A DNA stretch of 64,000 bases from Magicicada septendecula (GCA_034769895.1 CM068367.1:1314123046-1314187045); one strand, 5' to 3'. Shown: positions 16,530-30,027, counted from the first letter of the stretch. The notes: generated from the sequence alone by a model not told the origin. Numbers and translations are program-made.

Positions 16530-17208
16530 TATCTGCTGCTATTTTGCTATTTTGCTATTTAGCTGCTATTTGCTAATTTTGCGTAAGAGAAAAGAAAGAA
16601 GTAATTGCGTCCCGATATCCCACGCACAAAAGCTGTTGATCTATTCACTCATGTATTTCAATATGTGTCAGAGTTTTAATAAGATAAAAATAATAATTAA
16701 TATTATAGTAATATAGTATAGGTAACTTTATTAGTAAATATAATTTGTGTAACGTAATATTAGCATATAATCCCATGTAAACAAACCATGTTGGTACTTG
16801 TTAAAAGTCCCATTCATAAACGTGCCACATTCTCGACAATCTCGGACGTGTAAGTTTCCTGTTGCCGTTTGTTTAAAATTGTCATTGTTTAGTTGAGTTT
16901 GACAATAAGCCACCCTCCTTGTGTGGTCTATTGTTATAAGAAGCGTGTCTGGTCATGTGTTAGTAACCGAAGGGGGAATCTTTTGTCGTACGCATATTCA
17001 TGCATGTGTGAAATTTCTCTCTCTCTCTCTCAGTAAAACGATAAAGGTTGTCATAACATTTTAAGTGTTTATTTGTAAAAAAGAAAAAGGAGTAAGAATA
17101 CGATTGATTTATATTTTTATATTTTTGTGTAAAAAGAAAGAGGAAGCGTTGTATAGCATTTAATACAAATAGTAGAATAATTAGATATAGCCGCTCACGT
17201 TACAAAAA
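16530..17208 (+). other. Untranslated leader of the LTR element
   Basis: About 680 bp lie between the primer site and the Gag start. It has a TGCTATTTTGC-type short repeat near 16540-16570 and a (CT)n tract near 17017-17031. The frames here are short and unrelated to known proteins. Packaging signals presumably lie here, but none can be identified. Confidence 0.6.
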
Positions 17209-20200
17209 ATGGCAGAATTTAATCCTGATCTATTATTAAAAGATGAGCTATGCTACGAAGCACTTTTACGAGGCCTAAAACACGTAAATGTAACCGTGTC
17301 GGAGTTTCGAAAATCATTACGCCAAACCGGATCAGATACACCCTCGCAGTTAGATAGATTGCGTGAACTCGATTATGACGGCGAACGAGAAACCTGTTAT
17401 GCGAAATATAGGGAACTGATAGTATTATCTCAGAACCTTGAGGACAAGAAATCACCTACGGAATTTTTGCGCGTTACGCAACGTATAGAACATTTAACCC
17501 GCCGGTTAAATAATTTATTAAGCTGGCCCGACGTCACCATAATCCCCGGCGATGTGCAGAAATTTGCGGAGGAGGCATTAAGCCAATTACCCATAATTAT
17601 CAACGACTTACGACGAAAATCAGACTCATCGAGAATGGAGGAAATTGAGAACTACTTACAAAAATTATATATCTCCCCAGTTCAATCCCCTACTTTAGAA
17701 CACCCTCCCTCCACCTCGAACCCCGAATCACCCACCGTATCGAAGATACAACCGAGTCATGAACAATTACCTAGTAGAGAATTAAATACCCACACTATGT
17801 CAGAACCCCCACCGCCAAATGTTCAGCATACTCGCACTAGTAAATATGCGATTACAAATCCCAATGCAAACACCAATCTTTCGAAAAGTACACCTAACGT
17901 ATGTTTTAATGTAGGCCTCTACGGAAAGATTTCCCACCCAGTAGAGAAAATAATTAATGAAATTCCTTACACCGATGGCTTAAGCATCACGACTCTATTG
18001 ACTTTTATCAGATATCTACTGCAAATAAAAGATCTACAACTATTGAGCGATTGGCAAATACTGCAGGTCATGTTACCCAAATGTAAACCACCTTTACGAG
18101 ATCGCGTGCTAGAAGCATTAAACTCGACTCTTCCGGTAGAAGAACTTCATACAAATATAATCAAATATTTTATCCCCACTGGAATATATGAGGAGATAAA
18201 AAGGAATACCGTACTTCGAGTACAAAGAGCTCAAGAAAGACTGGCCCACTATATCGCAGACATCAGAGAATCTTCACGTCTACTGCAAGTCGACTGGACT
18301 GAAAAACAATTGGTCTATACTATATTGGTAGGCTTATCTCCTGAAGAACGCTCCCGTTTAGCTCTAATAAGTAGACCTCTTACTTTCGCTGACCTTGAAC
18401 AATGTAGTGTGCACTCTTCAAATGTGTGGTATGCTGATCAGCATCGACATGCACCGGTATCCACAACACCACATAGAAAGGAAACGCAAGCCCTATCCTC
18501 AGATACAAGAAGTCTACGAGAACGACGACCATTTCGGCGACCAACCTATGTTCATGGCCAAGGTAAGTCCAAAGAGGCACCACCTAGACACGAAACCAGT
18601 GAGACCCCGCGTAAAGAATATATATACTATAACTGCGGAAAACCTGGACACCTCAGTAGAAACTGTAAACGGAAACAGTACCATCAGAAAACTCATTATC
18701 CAAAAAAACATGTAAGGCAGGGAGATCCGAAACCCTGTGTCTTCCGCAGCATCGTGAAAACAGGTAAACCCCTGAGAGACTACCAATTAAAACAAAATAC
18801 TAATAATAATAACAAAAGAAAATTAGACCCCTATGTTAGGAAATTTATCGATAAATGTAACTCTATTAGTAAATGTGATTACAATAGGTGTGAATTACCG
18901 TATATACAAGTTGACATTGGTGTTACATCCACCCTCGGATTAATTGATTCCGGATCCACGCGAAGTTTAATTAGTCAAGAGCTAGCAAATCAATTATTTA
19001 AACACAATTTAGTTAAACGCAGTCAATCAGTAAATATTAGATGCGCTACAGCTAATAAACAAAACTTAATGATAAAGCTTATCATCACTTTTAAAGTAAG
19101 AATTAAAAATCTAACGTGGTATTTTCCAATGTTGGTATGCGACGAATTAGGACCCGAATTAATATTGGGAGCTGATTTTATCAGTAAAACAGGAATAATT
19201 TTAGACATTCAAGAGAAGATATTTTACTTTGGATTCGATCGTTCACGGAAATATAACTTGCATGATAACGCAAATAATAGAGAAAGTACTAGCACCACTT
19301 CTACACATATAAAGCATCACGAATCTGAATTAAGTCATCTAGGAAGTAAAGATAGACGGAACATACAGACTTTAATAAAACAATTCTCCAACGTCCTCAC
19401 CCCAAAGTTAGGACTGACGGATCTGATAGAGTACAAAATAAATTTGAGCGACAACAAAGTAATTCGTTTAGCCCCATACAAATTATCACCACCGAAAATG
19501 GAAGTGATGAGGAACCAAATTAATAAATTGTTAGAACAAGGAGTCATCGAACCCTCTACGTCATCTTATTCATCACCCGCGTTTTTAGTACCCAAAAGTA
19601 ACGACAAACATAGATTAGTTGTGGACTACAGACAACTAAATAAACGGATAGAATTTGAATCTATACCACTTCCCGACATCCACAGTGCATTTCATTATTT
19701 TACTAAAGCAAAAATCTTTACCATTATGGATTTAAATCAGGCATTTCATCAGATACCTCTTTCGGAAGACTCAAAACGTCTTACCGCCTTTGCCGTCCCT
19801 TTCAACCTGTACCAATTTACCAGGGTACCTTTTGGTATATCCCAAGGTAGTTCTGTATGTAGCAGATTATTAGAAAAGTTATTTCATGACATAAAATTTA
19901 AATATGTGTATCACTACTTAGATGACATTGTTATCTACAGCGAGTCAATTGAGCAACATCTTAATCATCTACGTGAAGTACTAACCCGATTGGAGAAAGC
20001 TGGATTAACCGTAAATCCCAGTAAAGTAAATTTTGCTGTGACACAATTCTCATTTTTAGGTCACATCGTAAAAGCCAACGGAAAGGTAAGCATAGACCCA
20101 GAGCGAACCCGTGCCATCAGAGAATTTTTACCGCCGCGGGATGCGAAAGGAATAGCCCGATTTTTAGGAATGATAAATTATTTCCATAAGTACATCCCAC

Positions 20201-22032
20201 ATCTAGCCGTAATTGCAGCACCGCTAAATACCTTAAGAAAAAAGGGAATTAAATTTGAATGGAATGAGCAACACCAAACAGCATTCGAGAAATTAAAAGA
20301 AAGCATAATATCACCCCCCGTGCTACAATTAGCCGACTTTACAAAACCATTTGTAGTGCAAACAGACAGTTCTAGTGTCGCACTAGGTGCAGTAATATAT
20401 CAGGAAGTAGATAACTCAAGGTTACCTATTAGTTACGCTTCTCGCACCCTGACTGAGCAAGAAAAGAAATACTCCGCATACGAATTAGAATGTTTAGCAA
20501 TAGTTTTCGCTTTTGAGAAGTTCAAACCATTTTTAGAACATAAGGAGTTTTTATTAGAAACAGATAATCAAGCGTTATCTTGGCTACTAAATCACCCAAA
20601 ACAGTTAGGTCGTATCGGAAGATGGGTATTAAGATTAAATTGTTTTAAATTTAAAGTACAACATATTAGGGGCACCCAAAACGTAGTTGCCGATACACTG
20701 TCACGTATGTTCCAGCCTAGTAGTAATACTTACGAAAACAAGAGTAGAGAAACGCCGATTATTAATACTTTAATTACCGAATTTCCTCTTGCATTTACGG
20801 ATTTAGCCCAGTATCAAATACAAGACCCACGTTTGAGTACAATTATTGAACAACTTGAAAAAGGAAATAAGTCAGAGAAATACATATTAAGTAGGAGAGT
20901 ATTATGTTGTAAAATAGCAAACGGAAAATATCTACGAATAATTGCCCCTGATATTATTAAACCTATGCTGATGGAATATTATCACTCTTCCACCATTGGA
21001 GCACATATGGGAATAAATAAAACTATACACCGAATACGTAAAGAATATCACTGGGAAAATATGAACAGTGAGATCGCCAATTTTGTAAAAAGGTGTAAGT
21101 TGTGTGCACTCAGCAAACCAGCGAGAAACAGCCAAATAAGTCAGTTAATCTCAGAGATTCCTGCTACCCCGTTCTCCAAAATTTATTTAGACTTTTCAGG
21201 ACCCTACCCGCGTTCCAAATCAGGAAATACAATGTTACTAATTTGTGTAGACTCTTTTAGCAAATTCGTCTGGATGTACCCCATGCGGAGAGCCTTAGCT
21301 ACAACCACAGTAAATATTTTACAGCATAGATTATTTAAAGAATTCGGTATTCCTGTCCATCTAGTGTCGGATAACGGACCACAGTTTAAGTCCAAGGAAT
21401 TCAGGAACATGTGTTTCAAACTAGGTATAAACCATATTACCACTACAGAGTGTCGTCCGCAAGGTAATATAGCTGAGAGGTATTTGCGAAACCTAAAATC
21501 TGCTTTAATTGCCTACCATGCTAACGACCATACTTCTTGGGACCAGAACTTATCCTGGATACAGTTCGCCTTTAATTCTGCATATCATGAAGGACATAAG
21601 TCGACCCCATTTGAATTATTGTTCAAATATAAACCTAACCACCCATTATCCGCTAAGTGGAAAATACATGAATTGTTACCCCTTGAAATTAGGGATAAAA
21701 ATATTAAGAAAATATGGAATGAAGCGCGCGCTAATTTACGAACAAACTTAGCGAAATCAAGGAAATATCACGTGCGAAATAATAATAATGAAGTAAAGTA
21801 CCAAATCGGTAACTTAGTTATGTGTAAAACACATCCTACGAGTAGTGCAATCGATAAGACCACTTCCAAGCTATCATACCGATGGTGCGGTCCTTATCAA
21901 ATTCGCAAATATTTAACTCCAGTAACCGTAGCACTGTATGAACCCTCTACTCAAAAATATGTACGAAGGACACATATTTCGCAGATAAAACATTATCACG
22001 AAGAAGGTAATGGTAGAGTGCAAGTTAAATAA
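17209..22032 (+). CDS. Gag-Pol polyprotein, gypsy type, single frame
   Basis: This 1607-residue polyprotein would assemble particles, copy the RNA and integrate the DNA. The start ATG sits in a good context (A at -3, G at +4). Gag covers about residues 1-500, with a DELCYEALLRG motif near the N-terminus and a zinc knuckle at 473-486. There C476, H481 and C486 are present, but the expected first cysteine is Tyr473. Protease follows with DSG at 580-582 and LILGAD downstream. Reverse transcriptase has D841 and YLDD at 903-906. RNase H begins at the TDSS motif (D1053). Integrase has an H1259, H1266, C1296, C1299 finger and the D1328, D1388, E1423 triad. Gag and Pol are fused without a frameshift, unlike many gypsy elements. 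There is no envelope gene. The intact frame and similar LTRs suggest recent activity; the altered knuckle may have disabled this copy. Confidence 0.95.
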   Translation: MAEFNPDLLLKDELCYEALLRGLKHVNVTVSEFRKSLRQTGSDTPSQLDRLRELDYDGERETCYAKYRELIVLSQNLEDKKSPTEFLRVTQRIEHLTRRLNNLLSWPDVTIIPGDVQKFAEEALSQLPIIINDLRRKSDSSRMEEIENYLQKLYISPVQSPTLEHPPSTSNPESPTVSKIQPSHEQLPSRELNTHTMSEPPPPNVQHTRTSKYAITNPNANTNLSKSTPNVCFNVGLYGKISHPVEKIINEIPYTDGLSITTLLTFIRYLLQIKDLQLLSDWQILQVMLPKCKPPLRDRVLEALNSTLPVEELHTNIIKYFIPTGIYEEIKRNTVLRVQRAQERLAHYIADIRESSRLLQVDWTEKQLVYTILVGLSPEERSRLALISRPLTFADLEQCSVHSSNVWYADQHRHAPVSTTPHRKETQALSSDTRSLRERRPFRRPTYVHGQGKSKEAPPRHETSETPRKEYIYYNCGKPGHLSRNCKRKQYHQKTHYPKKHVRQGDPKPCVFRSIVKTGKPLRDYQLKQNTNNNNKRKLDPYVRKFIDKCNSISKCDYNRCELPYIQVDIGVTSTLGLIDSGSTRSLISQELANQLFKHNLVKRSQSVNIRCATANKQNLMIKLIITFKVRIKNLTWYFPMLVCDELGPELILGADFISKTGIILDIQEKIFYFGFDRSRKYNLHDNANNRESTSTTSTHIKHHESELSHLGSKDRRNIQTLIKQFSNVLTPKLGLTDLIEYKINLSDNKVIRLAPYKLSPPKMEVMRNQINKLLEQGVIEPSTSSYSSPAFLVPKSNDKHRLVVDYRQLNKRIEFESIPLPDIHSAFHYFTKAKIFTIMDLNQAFHQIPLSEDSKRLTAFAVPFNLYQFTRVPFGISQGSSVCSRLLEKLFHDIKFKYVYHYLDDIVIYSESIEQHLNHLREVLTRLEKAGLTVNPSKVNFAVTQFSFLGHIVKANGKVSIDPERTRAIREFLPPRDAKGIARFLGMINYFHKYIPHLAVIAAPLNTLRKKGIKFEWNEQHQTAFEKLKESIISPPVLQLADFTKPFVVQTDSSSVALGAVIYQEVDNSRLPISYASRTLTEQEKKYSAYELECLAIVFAFEKFKPFLEHKEFLLETDNQALSWLLNHPKQLGRIGRWVLRLNCFKFKVQHIRGTQNVVADTLSRMFQPSSNTYENKSRETPIINTLITEFPLAFTDLAQYQIQDPRLSTIIEQLEKGNKSEKYILSRRVLCCKIANGKYLRIIAPDIIKPMLMEYYHSSTIGAHMGINKTIHRIRKEYHWENMNSEIANFVKRCKLCALSKPARNSQISQLISEIPATPFSKIYLDFSGPYPRSKSGNTMLLICVDSFSKFVWMYPMRRALATTTVNILQHRLFKEFGIPVHLVSDNGPQFKSKEFRNMCFKLGINHITTTECRPQGNIAERYLRNLKSALIAYHANDHTSWDQNLSWIQFAFNSAYHEGHKSTPFELLFKYKPNHPLSAKWKIHELLPLEIRDKNIKKIWNEARANLRTNLAKSRKYHVRNNNNEVKYQIGNLVMCKTHPTSSAIDKTTSKLSYRWCGPYQIRKYLTPVTVALYEPSTQKYVRRTHISQIKHYHEEGNGRVQVK

Positions 22033-22536
22033 ATGTAAAGAAAAAGAAAGGTATATGTTTTGTACTCAACTGCAAAGGAGTACTAGAGTAACGTTTAGCT
22101 AGCTAATGGTATAAATAGGTACGAGGCCTGATCACCCTTGAATCCTATTCTTCGAAAGTAGAGCAAAGTAAGAAGTCAGCTGACAGCAAATATGAGGAAT
22201 CATTAAGTAACAAATTACTTAATGAGTAATTCTATTACTAGAATAACTCCCAACTAAAGAAAAACCCGGTAGTAGTCATAAGTAGTAGTGTTAAGAAAAT
22301 TTAGAATGTTAACTATATGTTTTATAATGTGTGAATTTTATGTTCTATTAGAATTAGTCTGTAAAGTATGATATGTAGATAGTAAGAATAAACAATTCGA
22401 GACTGACGTGTGTAACTCATAATTACATACAGAGAGAAACTGGTGAGAGAAATTACACACGGAAATCCCTAAACATACTCTCGGTATATTAAAAAAAAAA
22501 AAAAATACCGGAGTCTGTGGCTAAAGCGGCGGAGTA
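22033..22536 (+). other. 3' untranslated region with A-run hairpin and purine tract
   Basis: This is non-coding DNA between the Pol stop and the 3' LTR, too short and broken for an env gene. A run of about 16 A residues near 22490-22505 is flanked by CGGTAT and ATACCG, which could pair as a hairpin. The purine-rich stretch AAAGCGGCGGAG just before the LTR is the best candidate for the plus-strand primer, although it is interrupted by two C residues. Confidence 0.55.
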
Positions 22537-24017
22537 TGTGACGATTTCATTAATAAAAATATGTTAATTAATTAAGTTGATAATATATAAGCGAAGAAAT
22601 TTTAAATTCTTAATAAAATCTCACATTGTAAACTAAATCTTATGGCAATCATTTAATAATAATAATATTTAATATAAATCTAATAATAAAATTAAATGGG
22701 AATTGAATTGTACAAAAATGGGTAAAGCTTATTATTTATTCCTGCATAAACAGGCGCTGACCAGAATTAACTTGTTTTCTGACCCCTAAATAAACTAAGT
22801 ATTATTGTAAATTTGTTATTATTTAAATAATTAAATAAGACCATTGTTACGTACTTTGATAACTTCTGCAACTAAGAATATCACGATTTAATTATTTAAT
22901 CGACCGTAGTCCGTTAATTAAAATTAGAAAAACGGAACTACTTTTATGTTGCCTAGTAATTGTCTTGAGATTACTACGCTTCCCTTAACTATTTTCGGAC
23001 ACTTGGAATGGAGCGCTCACGCCGTAAGCAGCGTAAAGCGTTATTTCGCTACGCGTATATAGAAATGTGAAAATCTTGATACAATGACTAGTTAAATAAG
23101 TAAAGTTGTGTGGTGATGACATCTCTCTATATTATAAAATAACGGACCATGTAAATAATACAGTATTACAACCAAGAAGGTGATAGTAAACTAATCTATC
23201 ATCATGTGAAGTGTATAACAGTGAAACAAACTTTCTATCTATGTGTTCTAACTACAAGAATTACTAAGAATAACTACAGTCGCCTGAGATGAATGTACCA
23301 CACCAGGAATGATTTCACATACTTCTAGAACTTCACCACCACAGTATGATAATGTAACGAATGAACTTCAAGAAACATCAGGAGGACCGAAGAACTAATT
23401 CTGCAGCAACTTCAGGAAACACACAGGTGACATGGAGGCTTGTCTTCCATGGTTAAGAGTTACAAAATTATAAACCCCAAAAGACAATTTAAATTATCAT
23501 ATTAAAGACTTTAAAAATTATGCTTTAAATGTAATAACATTAAAGACTTTAGAAAACTGACATTATAGGTAACATGTACTCTAATATTTGTTGTTTTAGA
23601 AGATTAATAAAAAACCATTCTTCAAATGGTTAGAGTTTCAATATTGTACATGGCAAGGTGACCATTATTCATTTAATATATTGGATCCCGGATCCGTGGA
23701 ATTAATTAAAAAGGATGTACATCAGATTTTGAGGCCCCTTTGTAAAGTAGTAATTTATATATTTAATCATATAGTAAACTATATTGTTTGAGAACTTTCA
23801 ATAGAGAACTTAATCACCAAATGTAATAAAGAGATGTCATCTAAGTACCGAGTAAAATGAGTGCATAAATCAACAGTCTCCCTTTCCTAATATCCTGCTA
23901 TATAAATTGTTTTTTGTTGTGATTATTTTCAGTGCTTAACAACGAAGGCAGCCGGTATAATTGGCACATCCAATTATTACTGGTTCCCTAAGTTATAACT
24001 CAAGAGAAGAGGTTATA
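22537..24017 (+). repeat. 3' LTR
   Basis: It has the same 1481-bp length as the 5' LTR with about six substitutions noticed by eye (near the start, in the middle and near the end). It is followed immediately by the ACAC target duplication and the resumed array unit. Confidence 0.92.
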
Positions 24018-25116
24018 ACACAATAGTCGATTGTACGATGAGTGTCTCATACAAATGAGAAATAGTGACATGTCGTCTTGTGTGTGTGTATATATCATAC
24101 GGTGGTAGCGTACACGTTTGAAAGTTGATACACATTAAATTGTCTCTCTCTCTCTCTCTCACACACATTTCTGATTACTATACAAATAATTGCATGTATG
24201 TTCAGAGGTTTGGTGTCTAAATCGATGCATTTTACTTTCACTTTCTAATTTGACACATGGCTTACTTCCATACAGAAATAGCTATCGCCCATGTCCGTCT
24301 ACAAGTTTTGCTAAACGAAATTAAAAATGCTGTAATACATAACGTCCTGTGAAATAGATATGGTATGTTTTTAGGACAGCCAATGTCATTAAGATGTATT
24401 ATTTTCGAGAGCGGAGTCGCCACCAATTAATTTGTCACGTATCCGAGTGTATCACAACCATTGTCTAGTATATAGCGCTTATCATCATACGGTGACAACG
24501 CTTGCTTTCAAAGCGTGTAGGTCCGTCTGCATACAAGTCAGGTGTTTGAATACTATACATCAGACCGTCTGTATCTGTCATTAGCAATCTAACGTTACGA
24601 CCGTACTTGCCGACAGCATAACGATAATACGTTTGACAACGAGAGAGAGAGAAACGGTTTGAACATAACGTTTGACATTGTATATTGCAAGCATGAAATT
24701 ATTATTATTTAAATCTGTTATCTGCTTTTGTATGGAAGTCATCTATAAATATCAGGTCAGTGCGACACAACATGTAACAACCGTAACATGATTCAACCCA
24801 AACGTGTGCACGTCGTATGTATGTGTGTGATTACGTTGCGTGTGCGTGTGTGTGTGTTCGTGTGTGTGTGCGTGCGCGTTGCGTGTGTGTGTGGTTACGT
24901 TGTGTGTGCGTCTGTGTGCGTGTGTGCGTGTGTGCATGTGTGTGTGCGTGCGCGTCGGATCATGACATAGTATTCGTAATGACCGAGGCACGTCCTTTAT
25001 TGCATGAGGATATTCAGGTAGAGCAGAGCAGACACGTTTACGCAATATCAAGTGCACACACACAAGAATCAGATTTTTTGTATACGTTCTAGGTGAAAAA
25101 CTACTGGGGGTGTCTC
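24018..25116 (+). repeat. Unit copy 4, right part, truncated
   Basis: The unit interrupted by the LTR element continues here through the short (CT)n and the GT/GC tract. It follows the unit as far as GGGTGTCTC and then departs from it. It is a mosaic: the short CT tract resembles copy 1, while the ACTATACATCAGACC segment resembles copy 2. This suggests exchange between units. Confidence 0.85.
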
Positions 25117-25186
25117 ACGTGTATGTTATTTAAATTATTATTTAAATAACATACACACGTGTTAGGTTGCAACCTAACACGTGTGT
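25116..25186. repeat. Two adjacent palindromes at the inversion junction
   Basis: The first (25116-25161) pairs CACGTGTATGTTATTTAAAT with its near-perfect complement across a TATT loop. The second (25153-25186) is a perfect 34-bp palindrome centred on GGTTG|CAACC, with CACGTG in both arms. They overlap by a few bases and stand exactly where the forward array stops. They could be the remains of a tiny foldback element or of a hairpin-mediated rearrangement. Confidence 0.8.
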
Positions 25187-27239
<2,053 letters not shown>

Positions 27240-27243
27240 AGTA

Positions 27244-27797
27244 GGCCTACTTAAATACGTTCAATACAAAAAGGATTAATTGCCCTACACCTGAGTGCTG
27301 TATTTTATGAATGCGTGCGTATTTGCTACATAAGGATTAATATAATTACTCATACGTCTGATCAATAAGATCTTTTGTAAAACTTAATGATTCCGCCTGG
27401 GTGATTGTAGATTTATTCTGTACTCAGTTTCTGAAATGTATCAATGAAAATACTGTGAGAGTAGAATATATCGAGTACCAAATCCATCAATTTTCAAATG
27501 TTAATGAAACTGAACGATTGTGGCTGTAGTTAGAGAACAATTCTGTAATTTACAAATGTAACGAAATTTAGAAATGCATTTTCTCATAACAAAATACAAC
27601 GTACCCTTTCATTTTATATTCAAACTATTCTTATCTGAAACAGAACGTTATATAGATAATACGCTGTCCTGTTTAAAAAAAAATTTATTCAGGTATTAAT
27701 CTGTTTGTTTAAACGTTGATCTATGTACGTGACCATACGTACTTTTTTTCGTAATGTTTGTTATAATACCTTTCCTGTTCTGGATTTATGGTATGTG

Positions 27798-27830
<33 letters not shown>

Positions 27831-28642
27831 GAAAGCCTTATGTATATATTTATATATAGCACATAATGTATATGATAATGAAGCAGGTACTGTTATTATT
27901 ATTATTATAGGAACAAGAAGGATGGATCATAGACTAAACACCTCATCAAAACAGGAGGAGGACCGTCTTCTCCATAAATGGTTTTTTTCACCGAAACGGT
28001 TAACACCTGTAGAAATTACGAAATTAAAAGCAATAGTCAACAGGCCAAGCTCGACTATAAGACCATTTCTAAAACACTTGATAAACAATTTATAAAACCC
28101 CAGCGACCTACATCTCGTGTTTCGAGGCATGAGGACCCCAACGGCGTAGGATAACAGTACTTGTTAAGGTAACAAACTACTTTTAATAAACAATTTTTAT
28201 CACTGTGTGTGCGTATGTTTGACTGTAGTGCTGATTCTAATTTACAAAGTTTTGATGAATACTATTTGAAAGGACATTAACTTATGAGGAATTAATTTCT
28301 ATTTTTAATTTATTTCACTATACACCTCTGAACCTATATGTAATTATTTGTAAACTGCGTTACCTGTTGCAGCAAACGTTAACACTAGAACGATTATATT
28401 ATTATTATTCAGTGATATATACATACAATTTACTTATCATATAATCTATAGTTTTGTTTTACATGTTTTGGATGAAAATTACACACCACTCTTTCATACA
28501 GTATTTTAAATTAATAAAACAGTGATTTTGTATTATTACTACTGATTGTATGTTTTTGTCTTAGGTTTTACGATCAGGGATTAGAAAGTAGGACGCACCG
28601 AATCAATGACCTTGGCTTAAGTTAGTGAATACTTCTGTATCG

Positions 28643-28734
<92 letters not shown>

Positions 28735-28893
28735 ACATAGTTAATCTTTCTATACAGTGGTGTTGATTTAATAATGTGTAAATATAGCAATTCATATATT
28801 CTGTATTTTTTGTTTTACATATTTTCTTTGTACCCTTCGACGTTCACATAAAGTCATGTGATTTGTACATTTTACTAACGAAGACGCATCTGT

Positions 28894-28927
<34 letters not shown>
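27244..28927 (-). repeat. Inverted unit, part from unit end to (CA)n tract 1
   Basis: This is the reverse complement of unit positions equivalent to about 2790-4553. It carries a single copy of the 165-bp segment and a (GT)n of 90 bp at 28644-28733. It ends in a TG tract (28898-28927), the same unit landmark at which the preceding inverted part began. Together the two parts make one full unit period, opened at that tract. Confidence 0.88.
28644..28733. repeat. (GT)n microsatellite, 90 bp
   Basis: A pure GT tract equivalent to (CA)n tract 2 of the forward units, where it is only about 30-37 bp long. Confidence 0.9.
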
Positions 28928-28929
<2 letters not shown>

Positions 28930-29142
28930 AGTTTGTTAAGCCGTTAACGTATGGATTTGTCATCTGTCACAGCACACACACAGGTAATTACATTATAAAG
29001 TAGGAAATTCTTCTGCCGTCTGCGAGCGAGCGAGAAAGAGAGTATACACCTGTAAGTACTTCATTGACAACAACACACATACATAGTTAATATTTGCCGA
29101 ATATATATATTTCTAAAATCATATACAGACCTCCCTAACAAG
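28928..29142. repeat. Direct repeat, first copy, after the array
   Basis: A segment containing CCGTTAACGTATGGATTTG and ending near AGTTAATATTTGCCGAATAT recurs at about 29638-29740. The two are partly diverged by indels. They flank the 169-bp tandem repeat and look like older relatives of the array neighbourhood. No gene is seen. Confidence 0.6.
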
Positions 29143-29580
29143 ATCAGAAGATTTGTATGAATTTCAACCACCGTTTTCATGTGTGTATAATTTACTTTAT
29201 TTCGCTATACACCACTGAACCTATGTGTGTACTGTTGTAGCAAACGTTAACACTAGAACGATTATATTTTTTTTTATTTTTGTGAACTGTATTACTTGTG
29301 GGAACTGTTACATCAGAAGATTTGTATGAATTTCAACCACCGTTTTCATGTGTGTATAATTTTCTTTATTTCGCTATACACCACTGAACCTATGTGTGTA
29401 CTGTTGTAGCAAACGTTAACACTAGAACGATTATATTTTTTTTTATTTTTGTGAACTGTATTACTTGTGGGAACTGTTACATCAGAAGATTTGTATGAAT
29501 TTCAACCACCGTTTTCATGTGTGTGTATAATTTTAATTTATTTCGCTATACACCACTGAACCTATGTGCGTGTGTAAACT
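29143..29580. repeat. 169-bp tandem repeat, about 2.6 copies
   Basis: The motif ATCAGAAGATTTGTATGAAT recurs at 29143, 29312 and 29481, a period of 169 bp. Each copy includes ACACCACTGAACCTATGTG and GCAAACGTTAACACTAGAACG. These match, in inverted orientation and with divergence, a part of the 3.5-kb unit (about 3249-3320). The tandem repeat is thus derived from an old array fragment. Confidence 0.8.
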
Positions 29581-29637
29581 GTACCCATTAAACAGAAGTA
29601 TTGTACCACATGAAGAAGAGTGTATTGAAGATTGCTA

Positions 29638-29745
29638 CGCCGTTAACGTATGGATTTGTCATCTGTAACAGCACACAGGTAAGTAGTTCATTGACAACAA
29701 CACACATACATAGTTAATATTTGCCAAATATATATATTTCTAACA
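29638..29745. repeat. Direct repeat, second copy
   Basis: The second copy of the CCGTTAACGTATGG segment, followed by ACACACATACATAGTTAATA as in the first copy near 29080. It lacks some bases of the first copy. Confidence 0.6.
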
Positions 29746-29814
29746 AGGATCAATCACACTGACTGCATTATAAAACTATTAATTAATTATTTGATACATG
29801 AAAAATGAAGAAGA

Positions 29815-29980
29815 CGTTTGACAACGAGAGAGAGAGCTAAAATTATTTACTCATCACACCGACTACTCCATGTACACGGTAAGAGAGAGAGAGAGCTTGT
29901 ACAGTTGAAACGAGTGAGAGAGAGAGAGAGAGAGTGAGAGGGCGTTACTATTTGTTGACACAGTTGAAACGAGCGAGAGC

Positions 29981-30027
<47 letters not shown>

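Larger units (their letters stand above)
15032..24017 (+). mobile_element. Gypsy-type (Ty3-like) LTR retrotransposon, apparently young
   Basis: This is a complete element of 8986 bp with two 1481-bp LTRs, ACAC target duplications, a leader, one uninterrupted Gag-Pol frame and a 3' untranslated stretch. The domain order protease, reverse transcriptase, RNase H, integrase is the Ty3/gypsy order. The LTRs differ at about six positions by eye, so the insertion is recent. There is no env frame between 22033 and 22536. It is nested in the 3.5-kb unit array. The reading frame shows no stop, but the Gag zinc knuckle lacks its first cysteine. Confidence 0.95.

Noticed and set aside
17219..21751. Several 60-106-codon frames overlapping Gag-Pol on either strand
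   Set aside because: Shadows of the long polyprotein frame.
22033..22536. Possible env gene after Pol
   Set aside because: Only about 500 bp with stops in all frames; no signal peptide or fusion-peptide-like region.
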